From contig PQWQ01000005.1 of the NCBI GenBank assembly GCA_002943765.1, positions 3,721,001 through 3,785,000 on the forward strand: DNA of 64,000 nucleotides. The letters are read 5' to 3'. The stretch is from Psoroptes ovis. Lineage: Eukaryota > Arthropoda > Arachnida > Sarcoptiformes > Psoroptidae. The notes under the pieces were generated by a model, which ran no database searches, was not told the origin of the DNA, and was given only the letters and a program-made list of their open reading frames with translations. The translations under genes and the position numbers were made by a program. Position 1 is the stretch's first letter; every line of letters starts with the position of its first letter. Below, in pieces: positions 41,101 to 48,401 of this stretch.

Positions 41101-41658
41101 CAAAGTATTGTGCCTTATTCAACTAATTCCAATGATAATAATTTATTATTCACTACATCATCATCAGCATCAGCAACAGCGACAACAATAGTGCCTTTAT
41201 CATCATTATCATCATCAATATCATCTTCATCGCCACCAGCAGCGCCCCCACCAGCCTCATCATCAATAAATCCATCAATATTTACAACATCGACAACAAC
41301 AACAACAGCTGAATTAAGTGATCAAACAAATTCATCTTCATTATCGATGATGTTATCGACACCTCCTCCTCCTCCCCCTCCTGCACCAACAACAACACTA
41401 GGACCACCGTTACCCTCATCCGAAACATTACAGAATCACTTCGTAGATCAGCATCAATTCATCGATGTTAATAAACACAATGATCAAAACATAGAAACAT
41501 TGTTACAACCATTAAACAATTCAACAATGATGAATCAATCAAAATTAAATGATGAATACACAATGATACTGGGACCAATAGCCCCAGACCCAGCCCCAGC
41601 AGCAACAACAACAACAAAAACATCTTTGAATCATAAAAAAGTGGAAATAATCTCGTGA
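17084..41658 (+). CDS. side-like: Gene 1: sidestep-like Ig-superfamily receptor (13 exons, spliced)
   Basis: Predicted type I membrane receptor of 1207 residues. Joining 17084-17192, 30066-30407, 31814-31924, 35386-35589, 35683-36072, 36656-36747, 37294-37624, 39069-39431, 39547-39846, 39928-40083, 40140-40293, 40383-40744 and 40949-41658 gives 3624 nt, a multiple of three, with matching phases. Order: signal peptide (1-32), V-type Ig1 (37-150), Ig2 (151-255), Ig3 (256-385), Ig4 (386-526), Ig5 (527-647), FN3 (648-747), membrane helix (about 765-790), tail (795-1207). The Ig1 stretch WYRDD..TPIYTVDSR and YRCRVDFRR, the WWRD of Ig2 and the PCIYHI end of Ig5 are typical of the arthropod Sidestep family, which in flies binds Beaten-path proteins in axon guidance. 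Function here is inferred. It converges on paralogous gene 2. Exon 1 is the least certain part because of a 12.9 kb intron. Confidence 0.85.
17446..17524 (+). mobile_element. Type A MITE
   Basis: Left end TGGTTGCCCGGAAAG; 250 bp after the gene 1 exon 1 donor. Confidence 0.92.
17747..17823 (-). mobile_element. Type A MITE
   Basis: Canonical ends with TATATT on the left and AAATATAT on the right. Confidence 0.95.
18577..18655 (+). ncRNA. Candidate microRNA-like hairpin in gene 1 intron 1
   Basis: In a GC-rich island the arms 18590-18611 and 18622-18643 can pair with a 10-nt loop (18612-18621), with a few mismatches and bulges. The stem extends outward through a 6-bp pair TCACAT (18577-18582) with ATGTGA (18650-18655) after a small internal loop. 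Overall size and shape suit a pre-microRNA. No known microRNA was recognised. A competing reading is a small exon or decayed coding piece, since one frame is open for about 48 codons. Confidence 0.3.
19143..19221 (-). mobile_element. Type A MITE
   Basis: Matched AGATTGTCC and GGACAATCT ends. Confidence 0.94.
19472..19549 (-). mobile_element. Type A MITE
   Basis: Centre CATAATCCGATAGGATTG; left AGGCTGTCC. Confidence 0.93.
20339..20415 (+). mobile_element. Type A MITE
   Basis: Left end AGGTTATCC. Confidence 0.93.
21071..21120. repeat. Three tandem 16-17 bp units
   Basis: TTTTCGGGGCCCAGAA, TTTTCGGGTCCCCAGAA and TTTTTGGGCCTCCAGAA follow one another; a local GC-rich spot. Confidence 0.7.
21518..21597 (-). 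mobile_element. Type A MITE
   Basis: Extra TTG at the left end; GTCCAAAAAG substitution. Confidence 0.93.
22273..22348 (+). mobile_element. Type A MITE
   Basis: Left end AAGCTGTCCGTAAAG; centre ATTCATCGAATATAA is diverged. Confidence 0.9.
23098..23177 (-). mobile_element. Type A MITE
   Basis: Extra TTG at the left end; centre CAATAGCTGTTGCTC, shared with the copy at 59531. Confidence 0.94.
23822..23897 (+). mobile_element. Type A MITE
   Basis: Left AGATTGTCC, right canonical. Confidence 0.94.
24779..24854 (+). mobile_element. Type A MITE
   Basis: Ends AGGATGTCC and TTGGACAATCT both diverged. Confidence 0.91.
25071..25147 (-). mobile_element. Type A MITE
   Basis: Strongly diverged left end TGTGTTGTCCGTAATG; only 217 bp from the previous copy. 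Confidence 0.85.
25503..25582 (+). mobile_element. Type A MITE
   Basis: Left AGATTGTTGTCC carries both the A variant and the extra TTG; right GGACAATCT. Confidence 0.94.
25903..25980 (-). mobile_element. Type A MITE
   Basis: Left AGTCTGTCC; right GGACAAGCT. Confidence 0.92.
26251..26329 (+). mobile_element. Type A MITE
   Basis: Left AGATTGTCC, right GGACAGCCT; ends no longer match each other. Confidence 0.94.
26560..26638 (-). mobile_element. Type A MITE
   Basis: Extra TTG at the left end; right end TTCAGACAACCT. Confidence 0.94.
27216..27293 (+). mobile_element. Type A MITE
   Basis: Inserted within an ATT microsatellite (ATTATTATT on both sides). Confidence 0.95.
27739..27818 (+). mobile_element. 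Type A MITE
   Basis: Left AAGTTGTCCGGGAAAG, right with extra AAC. Confidence 0.92.
28208..28284 (-). mobile_element. Type A MITE
   Basis: AGGCTGTCC and TTTGGACAGCCT. Confidence 0.93.
28946..29025 (-). mobile_element. Type A MITE
   Basis: Left TGGCTGTCC; right end decayed to GGACAACTC. Another copy follows 66 bp later. Confidence 0.91.
29092..29175 (-). mobile_element. Type A MITE
   Basis: Extra TTG on the left and extra AA on the right (GGACAAAACCT); flanks CAAGTAT and TTTCCAAGTA look like a short local duplication. Confidence 0.93.
29466..29544 (+). mobile_element. Type A MITE
   Basis: Right end GGACAACCC; inner CTTGTGGCC. Confidence 0.93.
29782..29859 (-). mobile_element. Type A MITE
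   Basis: Matched TGGCTGTCCGGAAAG and CTTTCCGGACAGCCT ends; lies 207 bp before exon 2 of gene 1. Confidence 0.93.
30066..30407 (+). CDS. side-like: Gene 1 exon 2: V-type Ig domain 1
   Basis: Acceptor TTTGCCAG|AC and donor TCG|GTGAGT, phase 1 to 1. It encodes the first Ig domain: Cys53 in ALPCN, Trp69 in LWYRDD, and Cys131 in DGGDYRCRVDFRRART. The paralogous exon at 58062-58469 shows nearly the same framework (LPCNIT, LWYRDD, TPIYTVD, YRCRVDFRR). The PIY-[TS]-[VF]-D-[SA]-R and CRVDFR signatures are the best evidence for the Sidestep family. An ATG at 30041 opens the same frame but lies before the acceptor, in the polypyrimidine-rich intron end. Confidence 0.92.
30717..30793 (-). mobile_element. 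Type A MITE
   Basis: Left AGGTTGCCCG; right followed by CAAAT rather than AATA. Confidence 0.92.
31391..31570. mobile_element. Non-autonomous hAT-like element
   Basis: Imperfect terminal repeats CAGTTGTTCTCAACC and GGTTGAGAACGACTG (14 of 15 match after complementing) bound about 180 bp. This TIR style is well known for hAT elements. TTAGAATT precedes the left end and TTAGAAT follows three bases after the right end, close to an 8-bp target duplication. No coding capacity. It lies in intron 2 of gene 1, and its GC content is higher than the flanks. Confidence 0.65.
31814..31924 (+). CDS. side-like: Gene 1 exon 3: first half of Ig domain 2
   Basis: Acceptor GATTAACAG|TG and donor GAAG|GTAAGT, 111 nt, phase 1 to 1; too short for a simple ORF scan. 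It encodes VPTTSVIIYD..., then IAGPFVEDSTQSLICDSSEG with the first Ig2 cysteine. Gene 2 has the aligned text IAGPFNEDSSLNLTCVSEGG inside one uninterrupted exon, so the intron that follows here is absent from the paralogue. Confidence 0.85.
32097..32177 (-). mobile_element. Type A MITE
   Basis: Left AGGTCGTTGTCC; right CGTACAATCT. Confidence 0.91.
32367..32441 (+). mobile_element. Type A MITE
   Basis: Right end CGTACAACTT; short centre TCTATCATTAAGCC. Confidence 0.92.
32583..32660 (+). mobile_element. Type C MITE
   Basis: Left AGCTTGTCCCATAAATTC; right ACTTATAGGACAACCT. Confidence 0.9.
32741..32760. repeat. (GT)n microsatellite
   Basis: Ten GT units in the intron inside Ig2 of gene 1; a second GT run lies about 80 bp further at 32839-32857. 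Confidence 0.95.
33011..33088 (-). mobile_element. Type A MITE
   Basis: Left AGGCTGTCC with TTCCTCCGGC; right ACCTTTCGGACAACCT. Confidence 0.92.
33661..33737 (-). mobile_element. Type A MITE
   Basis: Left AGGTCATCC; right GGACAATCT. Confidence 0.92.
33900..33975 (+). mobile_element. Type C MITE
   Basis: Left AGGCTGTCCCATAAG; right ATGGGACAACCC. Confidence 0.9.
34259..34340 (-). mobile_element. Type A MITE
   Basis: Left AGATTGTTGTCC with the extra TTG; right TTGCCGGACAACCT. Confidence 0.93.
35023..35104 (+). mobile_element. Type A MITE
   Basis: Extra AAC on the right (GGACAACAAACT); left TGATTGTCCGG. Confidence 0.9.
35386..35589 (+). CDS. side-like: Gene 1 exon 4: second half of Ig domain 2
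   Basis: Acceptor TTCTTAATAG|GAAAT and donor TATT|GTAAGT, phase 1 to 1. It continues Ig2 with NPLPVVHWWRDTNLID, the second cysteine in FTCQAYNTNLTVPITKTV and a short linker. The block NTNLTVPITKT is identical in gene 2 (57582-57977), which fixes the frame. The intron between exons 3 and 4 is about 3.5 kb and carries six type A or C MITEs plus further copies near its ends. Confidence 0.9.
35683..36072 (+). CDS. side-like: Gene 1 exon 5: Ig domain 3
   Basis: Acceptor GTCCAAACAG|TG and donor ACAT|GTATGT, phase 1 to 1, 130 codons. It encodes KPKEIRIIAP, the first cysteine region ELACQCFGSRPSARIRWRK and the second cysteine in IILCIGYNPK. Compared with gene 2 (99 codons) it carries extra Asn/Ser-rich stretches after RIIAP and after RWRKVHRNS. 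The GSRP[SP]A+I+W core is shared by both paralogues. Confidence 0.9.
36315..36392 (-). mobile_element. Type A MITE
   Basis: Left TGGTTGTCCGATAAG mixes A and C ends; right end truncated at GGACAACT. Confidence 0.9.
36656..36747 (+). CDS. side-like: Gene 1 exon 6: first part of Ig domain 4
   Basis: Acceptor ATTTGATTAG|AT and donor ATTAAG|GTATGT. The 92-nt exon enters in phase 1 and leaves in phase 0, exactly like the 92-nt paralogous exon at 57057-57148. Product: SPILSLIMGSDSRSQDIVEG, then SNVYFECDIK with the first Ig4 cysteine. Gene 2 has APILSLLLG and SSIYFDCNIQ at the same places. Confidence 0.88.
37294..37624 (+). CDS. side-like: Gene 1 exon 7: second part of Ig domain 4
   Basis: Acceptor ATCCAAAAG|GCAAAT, phase 0; donor AAAT|GTAAGT, phase 1. 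It starts ANPYVTNFGWKLNGQ and ends with GHYQCFASNQIGSSQSESVFLNV. Between the C and E strands lies an Asn/Thr/Ser-rich insert of about 60 residues, encoded mostly by AAT and ACA codons. The paralogue has an even longer insert at the same point. Fixing the start at GCAAAT rather than at the ATG at 37282 follows the paralogue's acceptor (ACAAAG|GCAAAT). Confidence 0.88.
37654..37730. mobile_element. Hybrid type A MITE
   Basis: Left half starts CTGGCCGATTAATC, joining the inner sequence of one end to the centre of a reversed copy. Both ends therefore carry the GGCC end. It begins 30 bp after the exon 7 donor of gene 1. Confidence 0.88.
37867..37946 (-). mobile_element. Type A MITE
   Basis: Left AGGCTGTTGTCC; inner CATTACGC. 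Confidence 0.94.
37976..38122 (+). other. GC-rich 48-codon small ORF in gene 1 intron 7
   Basis: ATG to TAA with product MNPKNTQREKTIFEISAAAA, then RKAANDFRIRAMKSHIGDDW and RNFSGENI. Codon use is mixed and GC-rich (CGC/GCC/CGT), unlike the surrounding intron. No domain recognised. It could be a nested small gene, an alternative exon remnant, or a transferred or retroposed fragment. Confidence 0.3.
38324..38400 (+). mobile_element. Type B core with type C ends
   Basis: Left AGGTTGTCCCATAAG is type C, core TTTCTACGTTATAACCGG is type B; right end decayed to ATGGAACAGGCC. Confidence 0.85.
38542..38617 (+). mobile_element. Type B core with mixed ends
   Basis: Left GGGTTGTCCCATAAG (type C) but right ACTTTCTGGACAGCCT (type A/B), so its ends do not match. 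Confidence 0.87.
39069..39431 (+). CDS. side-like: Gene 1 exon 8: Ig domain 5
   Basis: Acceptor AAACCAAAG|AC and donor AAGCTG|GTAAGC, phase 1 to 1. It encodes YIPKCKYSNK, ETINIECEIIANP (first cysteine), FEWWLE, and RLYCFAMNSLGKQRQPCIYHII (second cysteine plus the family-typical PCIYHI). A Ser/Asn stretch with six serines sits in the loop after FEWWLELIND. The ATG at 39056 is before the acceptor and is not taken as a start. In gene 2 this domain is encoded in the same exon as Ig4. Confidence 0.87.
39547..39846 (+). CDS. side-like: Gene 1 exon 9: fibronectin type III domain
   Basis: Acceptor TTCCCAAAG|AACC and donor AAGTCAG|GTAAGG, phase 1 to 1. It starts PPNHPHNCTLINKTTHSLTV and continues with ECSPGYSGGLNQTFYLEVYA, the usual sequence style of the single juxtamembrane FN3 domain in Sidestep proteins. 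It ends in SNRKGTSKSIEITGSTTEPS. Upstream intron is only 115 bp. Confidence 0.9.
39928..40083 (+). CDS. side-like: Gene 1 exon 10: transmembrane helix
   Basis: Acceptor CCCCTGAAAG|AT and donor TAAAG|GTCAGT, 156 nt, phase 1 to 1. After an Asn/His-rich extracellular stalk it encodes a hydrophobic run of about 26 residues, mostly Ile, Val and Leu (TPFLLIIIVIIVIVILLIAL), followed by basic HIHKHIK as the stop-transfer signal. The orientation fits a type I receptor with Ig domains outside. Confidence 0.88.
40140..40293 (+). CDS. side-like: Gene 1 exon 11: cytoplasmic tail, part 1
   Basis: Acceptor CCTTTGAAG|GACG (phase 1) and donor GAAAAA|GTATGA (phase 2). It encodes GRTLRTNSNVQSLEQ, a His/Gln/Tyr-rich run and GPVTNIKPKSIMKK. 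No enzymatic or binding domain is visible. The phase pattern 1 then 2 matches the cytoplasmic exon 53020-53542 of gene 2, although the sequence does not align. Confidence 0.75.
40383..40744 (+). CDS. side-like: Gene 1 exon 12: cytoplasmic tail, part 2
   Basis: Acceptor CATTTTTCAG|A (phase 2) and donor TTTAATG|GTATGT (phase 1). Product begins KQKIWNISTDDN and continues with poly-Asn and poly-Ser runs, then IDGVDGIGYRIGRIDDSNNE. The following intron is only 204 bp and is 40% MITE (40779-40859), which starts 34 bp after the donor. Confidence 0.78.
40779..40859 (-). mobile_element. Type A MITE in a 204-bp intron
   Basis: Extra TTG on the left; lies between exons 12 and 13 of gene 1. Confidence 0.95.
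40949..41658 (+). CDS. side-like: Gene 1 exon 13: C-terminal tail and stop
   Basis: Acceptor TTCATAAAG|TTTTTG, phase 1, giving VFECLNIDN. The 236-codon exon is almost all low complexity: six His, poly-Gln, Pro-Thr repeats, poly-Ser, poly-Thr and a proline run STPPPPPPPAP that could bind SH3, WW or EVH1 modules (inference). It ends KKVEIIS with TGA at 41656-41658. The last four residues do not form a clear PDZ ligand. Confidence 0.8.
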
Positions 41659-42048
41659 AATCGAGAGTTTTTGGGTCTTTTTCTAAGAAAAGAATTTCGA
41701 GAAAATCTTTGTTCTTTGAAGAAATTGTTCAAAGTGAAAAATTCAAAATTTTGAAGACGCTAAGATCTTTGAAGTTTTTGAAATCTTAAAGGAGTTTTCG
41801 AAGAATTTCAAAGAATATGAATGAATGAATGAAAATGTAAACATTTTTCCGAGGAATGATGATAAATTCAGCACACGAATAACACGAATATTGAATGAAT
41901 GTATGTACTATAGTGTAGAATATGAGCTATATGGATTGGGCGCCAAACAAATGGAACAATTTTGAAATGCCATTCAATCAAACATTTATGATTTCAAATT
42001 TTTTCCCTTTAAACATCATCATAAAACAAAGAGCTGAAAATCATTTAA

Positions 42049-42094
42049 AATAAATAAGAAAATAAATAAATGAATTGAAATTTGAAACAATAAA
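42049..42094 (+). terminator. Candidate polyadenylation signals of gene 1
   Basis: AATAAA occurs at 42049-42054, 42061-42066 and 42089-42094, about 400 bp after the stop of gene 1 and just before a MITE. A 3' UTR of about 400-450 bp is plausible. AATAAA is frequent here, so the exact site is uncertain. Confidence 0.35.
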
Positions 42095-42100
42095 ATATTT

Positions 42101-42177
42101 AGGTTGTCCTTAAAGTTCTGGCCGATTTTCATCGAGCAACTTTATTGATCGAACGGAATAAACTTTTCGGACAGCCT
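42101..42177 (+). mobile_element. Type A MITE
   Basis: Left AGGTTGTCCTTAAAG; just past the possible poly(A) signals of gene 1. Confidence 0.93.
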
Positions 42178-42300
42178 AATAAAATTTTATTGTATTCTGA
42201 ATGGGACCAAAGCACAGCGAATAGACGACCAACAACATCGCGCAGTCAATCGATATCAAGCATTAAATAACAAAAAATGAACAAAAACAAGAAAACTAAA

Positions 42301-42382
42301 AGGCTGTCCGAAAAGTTTTGGCCGATTTTCATCGAGCAACTCTATTTTGATTAAGCCGAATGAACTTTTCGGACAACAACCT
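42301..42382 (+). mobile_element. Type A MITE
   Basis: Left AGGCTGTCC; right with extra AAC. Confidence 0.94.
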
Positions 42383-43020
42383 ACTAAAAGTCAAAATTTT
42401 CTCAAAAAAATGAAAATGTTTTTTCATCAAAATAATTCATTCATTCATTCATTCATCCCGTCGTATGCACCAGTAAAACATACACATGGAAAAACATACA
42501 AATTGCATTAGAAAATACATAAATTCAGGCTCCAAGAACTTAGCCCCAGAAAAAATTTTCTTATAATTTTCACATGAAAAATTCAAAATTTTTAACAAAA
42601 AAAAAGAACAAGAATTTCAATTTTTCGAAAAAAACCATGGTTCCTGGGTTATGCTTTGATTGAAACGGGAATTTTCAAATACAAACTTTGGTCAGTCAAT
42701 CGATTGGTGGCCAAAATGGCTGCGAATCAATTGAAATAAATCAAATCCAATTGAAATCAAAAAAAAAAAAAAAAATTAAAAATAAATAAAAATGTTTTCA
42801 TTTTTTTGCTGTTGATGGATGAATGAATTCATTGATTCATTGATTTTCGATGCTGTTTTTTCTCGGTTACGCCAAGAGACTTGGCCCCGAATCATGAGAG
42901 GTATCAAAATGAACACCAATAAAATGTATCAAAAACGCGATGTACCAATGGTACAACGTAATGTTAAGAAAATGTTAAAGAAAATGTTCTCATTAATCGT
43001 TTCAAATTTTTTGTAGATTT

Positions 43021-43098
43021 TGGTTGTCCGAAAAGTTCTGGCCGATTTTCCGTGAACAACTGCATTTGATTATGCCGAATAAACTTTTCGGACAACCT
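43021..43098 (+). mobile_element. Type A MITE
   Basis: Left TGGTTGTCC; centre CAACTGCATTTGATTATG. Confidence 0.93.
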
Positions 43099-43469
43099 TA
43101 TATTTTTTGCTTTTTTTTTACAGGGTCTGGTCGTCATAATGATAATGAACAAAATGAATGGCAATAGATTTGTGATTTATTCCTTAGGACGATGAATGGT
43201 AAGAAATCTATCAATTTTCTCTTCATTTCTCTCTACAATTATCGATTGATCATTCATTTTCAATGAATGAATGGATTTTTCCTCAATTTTCTGCCATAAT
43301 TTCCAAGGAAATTTCCTTAAGAATCACCGAAAAATAAACAAATCAACACGGAGATAGCAATCACCTTTTGGATCTTGATCAAAATCCGTCTCGTTCTTGA
43401 ATTATTCGTGAAAATTCATAGACTTTTCATTGATTTTCTATGGCATTTTTCAAACAACAAAAAAATATT

Positions 43470-43547
43470 AGGCTGTCCGAAAAGTTCTGGCTGATTTTCA
43501 TGAGCAACTTTATCGATGATTAAGCGGAATCGACTTTTCGGACAGCC
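43470..43547 (+). mobile_element. Type A MITE
   Basis: AGGCTGTCC with GGACAGCC; the usual GAATGAAC is GAATCGAC. Confidence 0.93.
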
Positions 43548-43992
43548 AAAATAAATTTCAAATTTCAAAATTGAATTGTTCAATGAATTTTCGTTTTGTT
43601 TTCTATCATTTTGGGGCCAAACGATCGGGTACCGAGGAGGGGGCCTTGGAATTTTCTTAAATTTTTCAGACGAAAAACATTTTTTGAAATTTTTTTTTTT
43701 TATTACACTTGATTGTGATTGGTGCTGTTAATGTCATTGTTGATAAACAACAACAACAACAACGTCGTTGACATCATCGTTCGGCAATCGTTATAATAAT
43801 CAAATAGCGACAATCAACAACAATAGCGAACACCAATCAAATTCAATTGGATTAAAATTGACATTTTATTCAAATGAAATCAAAAGAAAAAAATCAAATA
43901 AAATGAAAAAAAAACATCGATAATGATTCGAAATGATGATAATAATAATAATGGATAATATTTACCATTGATTAGAATTATTATTATTATTA

Positions 43993-44070
43993 TGGTTGTC
44001 CCGAAAGTTTTTGCCGATTTTTTTGATTGAAAAAACATTTGAAAATCAGCCATAACTTTTCGGACAATCT
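43993..44070. mobile_element. MITE of B/C type, unclassified
   Basis: Left TGGTTGTCCCGAAAG, T-rich palindromic core TTTTTGATTGAAAAAAC, right GGACAATCT. Confidence 0.82.
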
Positions 44071-44409
44071 AATATTTCGATTTATTTTTTTGTTGCTTTT
44101 TCTTTTTCTGAAGCAAATCAAAATCTATCGACGATAAACAAACATAATTCTTGAAAACATTTATTACCCATGAAATAAAAGTCGAATAAATAAATAATGA
44201 CAATCATATATATATAGTGGTAATAAAATTGAAAGATAATTTTTTCGATGATAAAAATATTATTATGGCAATGATCGGGAATTTTCTCTCTACTTGTCAG
44301 AATCAATAAAGTATTGTCGAAATGGTACCCCGAAATTTGGTAATTCCAAAATTGTAATCGCTGCTGCTGCACTCTAGGGCCTATCGTTAGTACTGTGTGA
44401 AGTTTGCCG

Positions 44410-47400
44410 GAATTTTAATCGAAAAAATCTAAGGCAATAGTACGTGGAAATTTTCGAAAATTTTGAAAAAATCTAAGACTATACATCGATGAAATTTTCT
44501 GAAAAATCGAAAAAATCTAAGGCATTAGTCTTTGGAAATTTTCTGAAAAATCGAAAAAATCTAAGGCAATAAATAGTACGTGGAAATTTTCGAAAATTTT
44601 GAAAAAATCTAAGGCTATTGCCTTTGAAAATTTTCTGAAAAATCGAAAAAATCTAAGGCTATTGCCTTTGGAAATTTTCTGAAAAATCGAAAAAATCTAT
44701 GGCTATTGCCTTTGGAAATTTTCTGAAAAATCGAAAAAATCTAAGGCATTAGTCTTTGGAAATTTTCTGAAAAATCGAAAAAATCTAAGACTATTGCCTT
44801 TGGAAATTTTCTGAAAAATTGAAAAAATCTAAGGCAATAGTCTTTGGAAATTTTCTGAAAAATCGAAAAAATCTAAGGCTATAGTACGTGGAAATTTTCT
44901 GAAAAATCGAAAAAATCTAAGGCAATAGTCTTTGGAAATTTTTTGAAAAATCGAAAAAATCTAAGGCAATAGTACGTGGAAATTTTCTGAAAAATCGAAA
45001 AAATCGAAGGCAATAGTCTTTGGAAATTTTCTGAAAAATCGAAAAAATCTAAGGCAATAGTCTTTGGAAATTTTCTGAAAAATCGAAAAAATCTAAGGCT
45101 ATAGTACGTGGAAATTTTTTGAAAAATCGAAAAAATCTAAGGCAATAGTACGTGGAAATTTTCGAAAATTTTGAAAAAATCTAAGGCTATTGCCTTTGGA
45201 AATTTTTTGAAAAATCGAAAAAAACTAAGGCTATTGCCTTTGGAAATTTTCTGAAAAATCGAAAAAATCTAAGGCTATAGTACGTGGAAATTTTCGAAAA
45301 TTTTGAAAAAATCTAAGGCTATAGTACGTGGAAATTTTCTGAAAAATCGAAAAAATCTAAGGCAATAGTCTTTGGAAATTTTCTGAAAAATCGAAAAAAT
45401 CTAAGGCAATAGTACGTGGAAATTTTTTGAAAAATCGAAAAAATCTAAGGCAATAGTACGTGGAAATTTTCTGAAAAATCGAAAAAATCTAAGGCAATAG
45501 TCTTTGGAAATTTTTTGAAAAATCGAAAAAATCTAAGGCAATAGTACGTGGAAATTTTCTGAAAAATCGAAAAAATCTAAGGCAATAGTCTTTGGAAATT
45601 TTTTGAAAAATCGAAAAAATCTAAGGCAATAGTACGTGGAAATTTTCTGAAAAATCGAAAAAATCTAAGGCAATAGTCTTTGGAAATTTTTTGAAAAATC
45701 GAAAAAATCTAAGACTATTGCCTTTGGAAATTTTCTGAAAAATTGAAAAAATCTAAGGCTATAGTACGTGGAAATTTTCGAAAATTTTGAAAAAATCTAA
45801 GGCTATAGTACGTGGAAATTTTCTGAAAAATCGAAAAAATCTAAGGCAATAGTCTTTGGAAATTTTCTGAAAAATCGAAAAAATCTAAGGCAATAGTACG
45901 TGGAAATTTTCGAAAATTTTGAAAAAATCTAAGACTATACATCGATGAAATTTTCTGAAAAATCGAAAAAATCTAAGGCATTAGTCTTTGGAAATTTTCT
46001 GAAAAATCGAAAAAATCTAAGGCAATAAATAGTACGTGGAAATTTTCGAAAATTTTGAAAAAATCTAAGGCTATTGCCTTTGGAAATTTTTTGAAAAATC
46101 GAAAAAAACTAAGGCTATTGCCTTTGGAAATTTTCTGAAAAATCGAAAAAATCTAAGGCTATAGTACGTGGAAATTTTCGAAAATTTTGAAAAAATCTAA
46201 GGCTATAGTACGTGGAAATTTTCGAAAATTTTTAAAAAATCTAAGGCTATTGCCTTTGGAAATTTTCTGAAAAATCGAAAAAATCTAAGGCTATAGTACG
46301 TGGAAATTTTCGAAAATTTTCAAAAAATCTAAGGCTATAGTACGTGGAAATTTTCGAAAATTTTTAAAAAATCTAAGGCTATACATCGATGAAATTTTTC
46401 AAAAAATCGAAAAAAACTAAGGCTATTGCCTTTGGAAATTTTCTGAAAAATCGAAAAAATCTAAGGCAATAGTACGTGGAAATTTTTTGAAAAATCGAAA
46501 AAATCTAAGGCAATAGTACGTGGAAATTTTCTGAAAAATCGAAAAAATCTAAGGCAATAGTCTTTGGAAATTTTTTGAAAAATCGAAAAAATCTAAGGCT
46601 ATAGTACGTGGAAATTTTCGAAAATTTTGAAAAAATCTAAGGCTATAGTACGTGGAAATTTTCTGAAAAATCGAAAAAATCTAAGGCAATAGTCTTTGGA
46701 AATTTTCTGAAAAATCGAAAAAATCTAAGGCAATAGTCTTTGGAAATTTTTTGAAAAATCGAAAAAATCTAAGGCTATAGTACATGGAAATTTTCTGAAA
46801 AATCGAAAAAATCTAAGGCAATAGTCTTTGGAAATTTTCTGAAAAATCGAAAAAATCTAAGGCTATTGCCTTTGGAAATTTTCTGAAAAATCGAAAAAAT
46901 CCAAGGCAATAGTCTTTGGAAATTTTCGAAAATTATGAAAAAATCTAAGGCTATAGTACGTGGAAATTTTCTGAAAAATCGAAAAAATCTAAGGCTATTG
47001 CCTTTGGAAATTTTCTGAAAAATCGAAAAAATCCAAGGCAATAGTCTTTGGAAATTTTCGAAAATTATGAAAAAATCTAAGGCTATAGTACGTGGAAATT
47101 TTCTGAAAAATCGAAAAAATCTAAGGCAATAGTCTTTGGAAATTTTCTGAAAAATCGAAAAAATCTAAGGCAATAGTCTTTGGAAATTTTTTGAAAAATC
47201 GAAAAAATCTAAGGCAATAGTACGTGGAAATTTTCGAAAATTTTGAAAAAATCTAAGGCTATTGCCTTTGGAAATTTTCTGAAAAATCGAAAAAATCCAA
47301 GGCAATAGTCTTTGGAAATTTTCGAAAATTATGAAAAAATCTAAGGCTATAGTACGTGGAAATTTTCTGAAAAATCGAAAAAATCCAAGGCAATAGTCTT

Positions 47401-47589
47401 TGGAAATTTTCGAAAATTATGAAAAAATCTAAGGCTATAGTACGTGGAAATTTTCTGAAAAATCGAAAAAATCCAAGGCAATAGTCTTTGGAAATTTTCG
47501 AAAATTATGAAAAAATCTAAGGCTATAGTACGTGGAAATTTTCTGAAAAATCGAAAAAATCCAAGGCTATTGCCTTTGGAAAATTTTCT
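44410..47589. repeat. 44-bp minisatellite, about 72 units
   Basis: About 3.2 kb of head-to-tail 44-bp units built on GGAAATTTTC, then TGAAAAATCGAAAAAATC, then TAAGGC with a variable end. The middle varies between TGAAAAATCG and CGAAAATTTTG. The end varies among AATAGTCTTT, TATAGTACGT, TATTGCCTTT and TATACATCGAT. Regular 88-bp dimers are visible near 45370-45720 and 46900-47580. The array lies between the two convergent 3' ends. Short ORFs on the - strand are by-products of 132-bp (3-unit) periodicity. Confidence 0.97.
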
Positions 47590-48096
47590 AAATTCCCAAC
47601 ATCCATCCAAATGAAAATATTCAATAGAATTTGATTGAAGTTTCCATAATTTTCCGTTCATTACTTTTAATTTGATTTCTAATTATTCGATTGAATTTTA
47701 ATTGAAATTTTGTTCATTTCACATTTAGAATGATATTTTATTATATGATTTTTTATCTAAAAATATATTTTAATCCATTTAATAAATGAATGAATGAATT
47801 AGTCAGAGTTAAGTAGTCAAATGCTATTTGTCAAATCAAAAAACTTTTGAATAATCAAAAATAATTGAACTTGATGTGGTAATGATTAAAAATGATTTTG
47901 CATTGTTTTTAATTTGTTTTTTTCTTTCATAATTAAAACTAATTATGAAAATTTTAATTATTATTATTAATTGTTAATTCTTCCTTTTTAAATAATGAAA
48001 TCACAATCAATACTGCTCTTCTCAGTTATAAAGTTTTGCATTCAAAAAAATTGAAAAAAGAATAACTGTGAATGAATGTCATTTTCAAATAATGAA

Positions 48097-48172
48097 AGAA
48101 TGTCCAAAAAGTTCTGGCCGATTTCCCGTGAACAACTCTATTGATTCAGCGGAATGAACTTTTCGGACAACC
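48097..48172 (+). mobile_element. Type A MITE
   Basis: Left end badly decayed (AGAATGTCCAAAAAG); right end good. Confidence 0.9.
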
Positions 48173-48291
48173 AATTGAAAATATTTTTCGGAAGGATTGT
48201 TCCGGATGATAATTCACAATCAGTAACCGCTGGAAAAAATGGAAATTTTTCACTTAAAATTTGAAACGAAAATTTATGCTTCGAAAATATT

Positions 48292-48367
48292 GGGTTGTCC
48301 CATATGTTCTAGCCGTTTTTTAAATTTTTTTTTATTCAAAAAACGGCTAGAACTTATGGGACAACCT
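48292..48367 (+). mobile_element. Type C MITE
   Basis: Inner TTCTAGCCG and CGGCTAGAAC keep matching each other, a paired change from TTCTTGCCG. Confidence 0.92.
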
Positions 48368-48401
48368 AATATAATTTGTGTATGTAGAATCTATTTATAA
48401 A

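Larger units (their letters stand above)
41659..44409. other. 3' flank of gene 1
   Basis: Holds the 3' UTR and five MITEs. The short open frame at 42819-43016 shows no domain and is not called. Confidence 0.6.

Noticed and set aside
44410..47589. CRISPR-like array
   Set aside because: Units are contiguous with variants but no unique spacers, and the host is eukaryotic.
46775..47661. Long open frames on the - strand with a repeated WIFSIFQKISKGNSL-like peptide
   Set aside because: They arise from three 44-bp minisatellite units (132 bp) staying open by chance; they lack splice context and a start or end independent of the array.
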